DNA of 64,000 nucleotides from Clavelina lepadiformis (taxonomy: Eukaryota; Chordata; Ascidiacea; Aplousobranchia; Clavelinidae): assembly GCF_947623445.1 (NCBI RefSeq), contig NC_135242.1, positions 15,686,001 to 15,750,000 on the forward strand, written 5' to 3'. This document shows positions 62,001-64,000 of this stretch, one piece after another. Each line of letters starts with the position of its first letter. Position 1 is the first letter of the stretch. Both the position numbers and the translations under genes were made by a program. Below the pieces are notes generated by a model that saw only the letters and a list, made by a program, of their open reading frames with translations, was not told the DNA's origin and searched no databases.

Positions 62001-64000
62001 TGTCTATTGCTCTCTATCTCTATGTCAGGGGCTCTACAACAAACTTGGAATTGAAAACAAGAAGACCGTTTTTCTCTTCACTGACAGTCACGTAGCAGAG
62101 GAAGGCTTCCTTGAGTTGATAAACAACATGCTAACATCAGGCATGGTGCCAGCTTTGTTTGCTGATGATGAGAAGGAAGCTATCGTCGGACAAATGAGAG
62201 ATGAGGCTTCAAAACTAGGGTGAATACGATGTTAATATTGTCTTAATATTCAAGCTTTTAAATGTGGTTGTGTGACAAAAACTTGTAACCCTTATCCCTT
62301 TATTTTCGCACAGTTGTAAGCTTATTTTATCACTTATGTTTTGTCATTATCAAGTCTATTTCTAGTTGTGTTGTTTTGGGGTCGCTTTCATGTCCTTACT
62401 GTACCATCGTGAATAATGGTTGTAACAAAATGTTTTTTACTCGCATTATTTGGCGTTGTCGTGCGTCATTCAGTTGAAAAGGTCTATAACGGATGCGATA
62501 TTTTTGTTACAATTGTAGTTAGTGAGAAGAAACGGTTACTAGTTTGCTAAACAACTTGCTTCTGTTACAGGTTTGGTCCCGCGAAAGAGGCAATCTGGCA
62601 ATACTTCGTCTCCAAGTGCAGGGACAACTTACACATTGTACTCGCCATGTCTCCAGTAGGAGATGCGCTTCGCATCAGGTAGGCAGCCTTCTTTAATTAG
62701 TACAATGAGTTATATTTAGGTTGTTTTCAAATTGTTATCAGTTCTTATTCATGTCTGTCGTCAACCGTTTAGTCTTTTATATTTTTGAAGTATTAGATGA
62801 ATTCGTCTGCAGGTGCCGTAACTTCCCTGGCATGGTAAACAACACAGTGATAGATTGGTTCTTGCCGTGGCCCGAACAGGCTTTGTATGCTGTTGCTACG
62901 TCATTCTTGGGGGAAAACCAGATGATACCTGAGGAACATGTTGACAGTGTAAGTTTATATCGCTTATACAGCTGGTACATCTTTTATTGCCAGATGAACA
63001 GATTTGTATAAACCATGCATGTAACATCAGAGGTAATGGAATAAACCATAACTGCGGTCGTTTTCTACATATTCGTAAACATTCTCAGCATCAATATTGA
63101 TCATGTAATGTTGTGTTATATTAACTTTATGTTAGGATAAGTAATCTTTACAGAAATTACCTCCACTGTTTTGCTTCGTACGAATATCTTTGCTTTTACG
63201 GTTCTGCTGGTACTTACTTACCGGGGCAAACATGGGAATGTACCGATGTGTAAATTATGACCAACATTCTAGCTGTAATGTGGTGCATTATACTGCAATA
63301 TGTTGCATTGTCAGGTGGTTGGACACATTGTATTTGCTCATCAATCTGTGGGGAAATACAGCAAGTTATTTGCCCAAAAACTCAGAAGAAACAATTATGT
63401 GACGCCAAAGAATTACCTGGATTTTATTAACAGGTACACCTCGCAACTACATTCCGGTTTTGCAGATTTAAAAATGATATTGTATATCTTCAACTGCGTT
63501 TAAATAATAAGAACTTATATATATTTCAAAATATTCTAAACCGGATAAACACTATACAGTATTTTTGTAGTTAAGTAGAGCCTGTGATGATTGGTTAGTA
63601 ACTGTGTTGGATGCGTTTCTAGCTATAACAATCTACTAGAAAAGAAAGACCAAGAGATTTTGAAGATGTGTGAGAGATTGGACGGAGGTCTGCAAAAACT
63701 TGATGAAGCAACTGAGCAGCTCAACGAACTCAACAAGAAACTAGCTGTGCAAAAGGTAAACGGGCAGTATAGGATACTTAGCTATTAATAATTTCGTTGT
63801 TATAATGATTAACATATTTTAGAAAGTTATATGTTAGTAACAATCTGTGACAGTTTCTTTATCAGTATATTTTGTTTAGCAGTTAACATCCTGTTTAATT
63901 TCAGGTTGCGGTGACCGAAAAAACAAAAGCTTGTGAAGAATTGCTGAGTGACATCACCAAGAAAACGCAAATCGCCACTGACAAGAAAGAACTGGCTTCA
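41090..64000 (+). CDS. DNAH10: Axonemal inner-arm dynein heavy chain 10, 5' 68 exons, runs off right edge
   Basis: Motor subunit of a ciliary inner-arm dynein (I1/f, 1-beta type by family knowledge), converting ATP hydrolysis into microtubule sliding in cilia and sperm tails. From the ATG at 41090, 68 coding exons sum to 9828 nt, 3276 codons with no frame break, of about 4500 expected. All introns read are GT-AG. Order: N-terminal extension, tail, linker, AAA1 to AAA4, start of the stalk; the microtubule-binding domain, AAA5-6 and C-terminus lie beyond the window. Identity to DNAH10 rather than other heavy chains rests on tail motifs such as [43 protein letters not shown] and LNWNSLGI, as I recall them. 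Many AAA1 motifs are near identical to vertebrates. No premature stop was found. Exon coordinates are given in the block entries below. Confidence 0.95.
41195..41295. repeat. Small imperfect inverted repeat in DNAH10 intron 1
   Basis: 'tgcacaacca' near 41199-41208 pairs with 'tggttgtgca' at 41259-41268, and 'tggggtctagtata' at 41232-41245 pairs with 'tatactagcttagacccca' at 41275-41293, the latter with a 5-base insertion. The two pairings cannot both form fully, so this looks like overlapping inverted duplications rather than one clean hairpin. Confidence 0.4.
43552..44039 (+). mobile_element. hAT-like element with perfect 8-bp target duplication in DNAH10 intron 3
   Basis: Ends CATACGTGTCAAACTC (a mutated CAGGGGTGTCAAACTC type) and GAGTTTGACACCCCTG. 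The first 80 bases contain 'ggcccgcgggccacat' and repeated 'ggcccgc'. Target duplication GCCTAAGG is exact at 43544-43551 and 44040-44047. 488 bp, nonautonomous. Confidence 0.88.
44762..44834. repeat. AT-dinucleotide microsatellite in DNAH10 intron 4
   Basis: Two 'tctttatatatacag'-like segments lead into runs of (AT)n on both sides of a central 'atatatt', ending about 46 bases before the exon 5 acceptor. Probably length-polymorphic. Confidence 0.8.
45721..51704 (+). other. DNAH10: DNAH10 exons 8-27: tail (DHC N1) region (residues ~260-1255)
   Basis: Exons 45721-45833, 45941-46098, 46209-46442, 46705-46793, 47027-47144, 47326-47508, 47710-47914, 48111-48271, 48486-48662, 48822-48969, 49068-49151, 49262-49482, 49607-49696, 49960-50124, 50222-50364, 50429-50508, 50598-50753, 50926-51093, 51282-51436, 51567-51704. 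The tail binds intermediate/light chains and neighbouring heavy chains. Conserved stretches include [55 protein letters not shown] and [16 protein letters not shown]. Exon 18 (49068-49151) is a Pro/Ser/Asp-rich insert not obvious in the human protein as I recall it. Confidence 0.88.
51853..55771 (+). other. DNAH10: DNAH10 exons 28-41: linker (DHC N2) region (residues ~1255-1909)
   Basis: Exons 51853-51983, 52092-52194, 52367-52569, 52802-52979, 53120-53277, 53453-53621, 53746-53824, 53968-54101, 54229-54302, 54432-54641, 54740-54908, 55128-55258, 55406-55502, 55648-55771. The linker swings over the AAA ring to give the power stroke. Highly conserved motifs: [106 protein letters not shown]. 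The exon 40 acceptor at 55405 was fixed by the [18 protein letters not shown] reading; an earlier acceptor-like site gives a wrong frame. Confidence 0.9.
55846..57375 (+). other. DNAH10: DNAH10 exons 42-47: AAA1, the main ATPase site (residues ~1909-2202)
   Basis: Exons 55846-56008, 56103-56236, 56427-56503, 56673-56777, 56867-57024, 57133-57375. Walker A GPAGTGKT at residues 2000-2007 (end of exon 43, so the P-loop is cut by an intron after ACA G). Walker B CFDEFNRI with D2052-E2053 in exon 45. Sensor-region motif [19 protein letters not shown] in exon 46. All catalytic residues expected of the principal dynein site are present. The N-terminal part [11 protein letters not shown] and [19 protein letters not shown] are near invariant in the family. 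Confidence 0.94.
57446..59057 (+). other. DNAH10: DNAH10 exons 48-53: AAA2 (residues ~2202-2507)
   Basis: Exons 57446-57629, 57746-57855, 57932-58090, 58244-58425, 58593-58729, 58914-59057. P-loop GPTGGGKS at residues 2281-2288; Walker B-like FDGDVD at 2357-2362; ELYGILDP and [14 protein letters not shown] between. AAA2 binds nucleotide structurally in dyneins. The motif ATVSRAGM has Ala where human DNAH10, as I recall it, has Cys. The exon 51 3' junction falls inside this motif. Confidence 0.9.
59231..60812 (+). other. DNAH10: DNAH10 exons 54-59: AAA3 (residues ~2508-2836)
   Basis: Exons 59231-59350, 59509-59781, 59863-60048, 60241-60396, 60466-60614, 60710-60812. P-loop GETGTSKT at residues 2627-2634; Walker B FMDDMNMP at 2692-2699; followed by [18 protein letters not shown] and [17 protein letters not shown]3 gates the motor cycle. 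Exon 59 ends with [13 protein letters not shown], the usual sensor segment. Both Walker motifs are intact, so nucleotide binding and hydrolysis are expected. Confidence 0.92.
60886..62948 (+). other. DNAH10: DNAH10 exons 60-65: AAA4 (residues ~2837-3160)
   Basis: Exons 60886-61110, 61353-61482, 61714-61895, 62029-62219, 62571-62678, 62813-62948. P-loop GVGGSGKQS at residues 2975-2983; Walker B region FLFTDSHV with D3034 and the following [13 protein letters not shown]; then [12 protein letters not shown] and [20 protein letters not shown]. The exon 63 donor (gtgaat at 62220) is inside the GGG codon; reading through it meets a stop immediately. Confidence 0.92.
63315..64000 (+). other. DNAH10: DNAH10 exons 66-68: end of AAA4 and start of stalk coiled coil, cut by window edge
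   Basis: Exons 63315-63433, 63623-63755 and 63905 onward. Exon 66 carries [13 protein letters not shown], the usual lead into the stalk; exons 67-68 are Lys/Glu/Leu-rich with heptad-like spacing ([14 protein letters not shown]), the ascending helix of the stalk. The frame is open to the last base. Confidence 0.9.

Noticed and set aside
1..64000. CRISPR arrays, bacterial operons, viral integrations
   Set aside because: Looked for regularly spaced repeats and viral-type genes; none seen. Gene structure is fully animal.

Overview
This window is animal genomic DNA: AT-rich, with many short GT-AG introns, no operons, and introns and intergenic DNA full of small transposons. The gene content points to an invertebrate deuterostome, most likely a tunicate (ascidian): muscle-type non-alpha acetylcholine receptor subunits with chordate-like pore sequences beside TBPL1, MRNIP, TMEM86 and DNAH10 orthologues. 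The species assignment is inference. Gene models were built by eye from splice sites, reading phase and remembered family sequences; no alignment or transcript data were available.

Layout. About 1.85-3.14 kb (+): 3' part of a TBP-like factor gene (TBPL1/TLF/TRF2). 3.1-6.6 kb: gene-free, with a diverged ~300 bp duplicated repeat and a tRNA-derived SINE. 6.59-21.11 kb: a cluster of three complete Cys-loop nicotinic receptor subunit genes, one on the + strand (6592-12109) and two in tandem on the - strand (12411-15609 and 16427-21113). All three are non-alpha (no vicinal cysteines in loop C) and share exon lengths and phases, so they arose by local duplication. 22.99-25.40 kb (+): MRNIP-like zinc-ribbon protein (two coding exons). 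25.4-35.1 kb: gene-poor transposon territory with several hAT-type elements, a 243-codon mobile-element ORF fragment and a large inverted repeat. 35.15-37.16 kb (+): TMEM86-type lysoplasmalogenase (five coding exons). 37.2-41.1 kb: gene-free, with more copies of a dispersed repeat, one of them split by an insertion. 41.09-64.00 kb (+): axonemal inner-arm dynein heavy chain DNAH10, 68 coding exons (3276 codons, in phase throughout) from the initiator ATG to the start of the stalk; the gene runs off the right edge.

The genes do not form one pathway. The receptor cluster would supply subunits for a muscle-type acetylcholine-gated channel that needs an alpha subunit encoded elsewhere; DNAH10 is a ciliary/flagellar motor; TBPL1, MRNIP and TMEM86 serve transcription, DNA-break signalling and plasmalogen catabolism. 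The most distinctive non-genic content is a series of short hAT-like elements, several with perfect 8-bp target duplications, some nested, and a dispersed ~265 bp repeat family that I cannot name.
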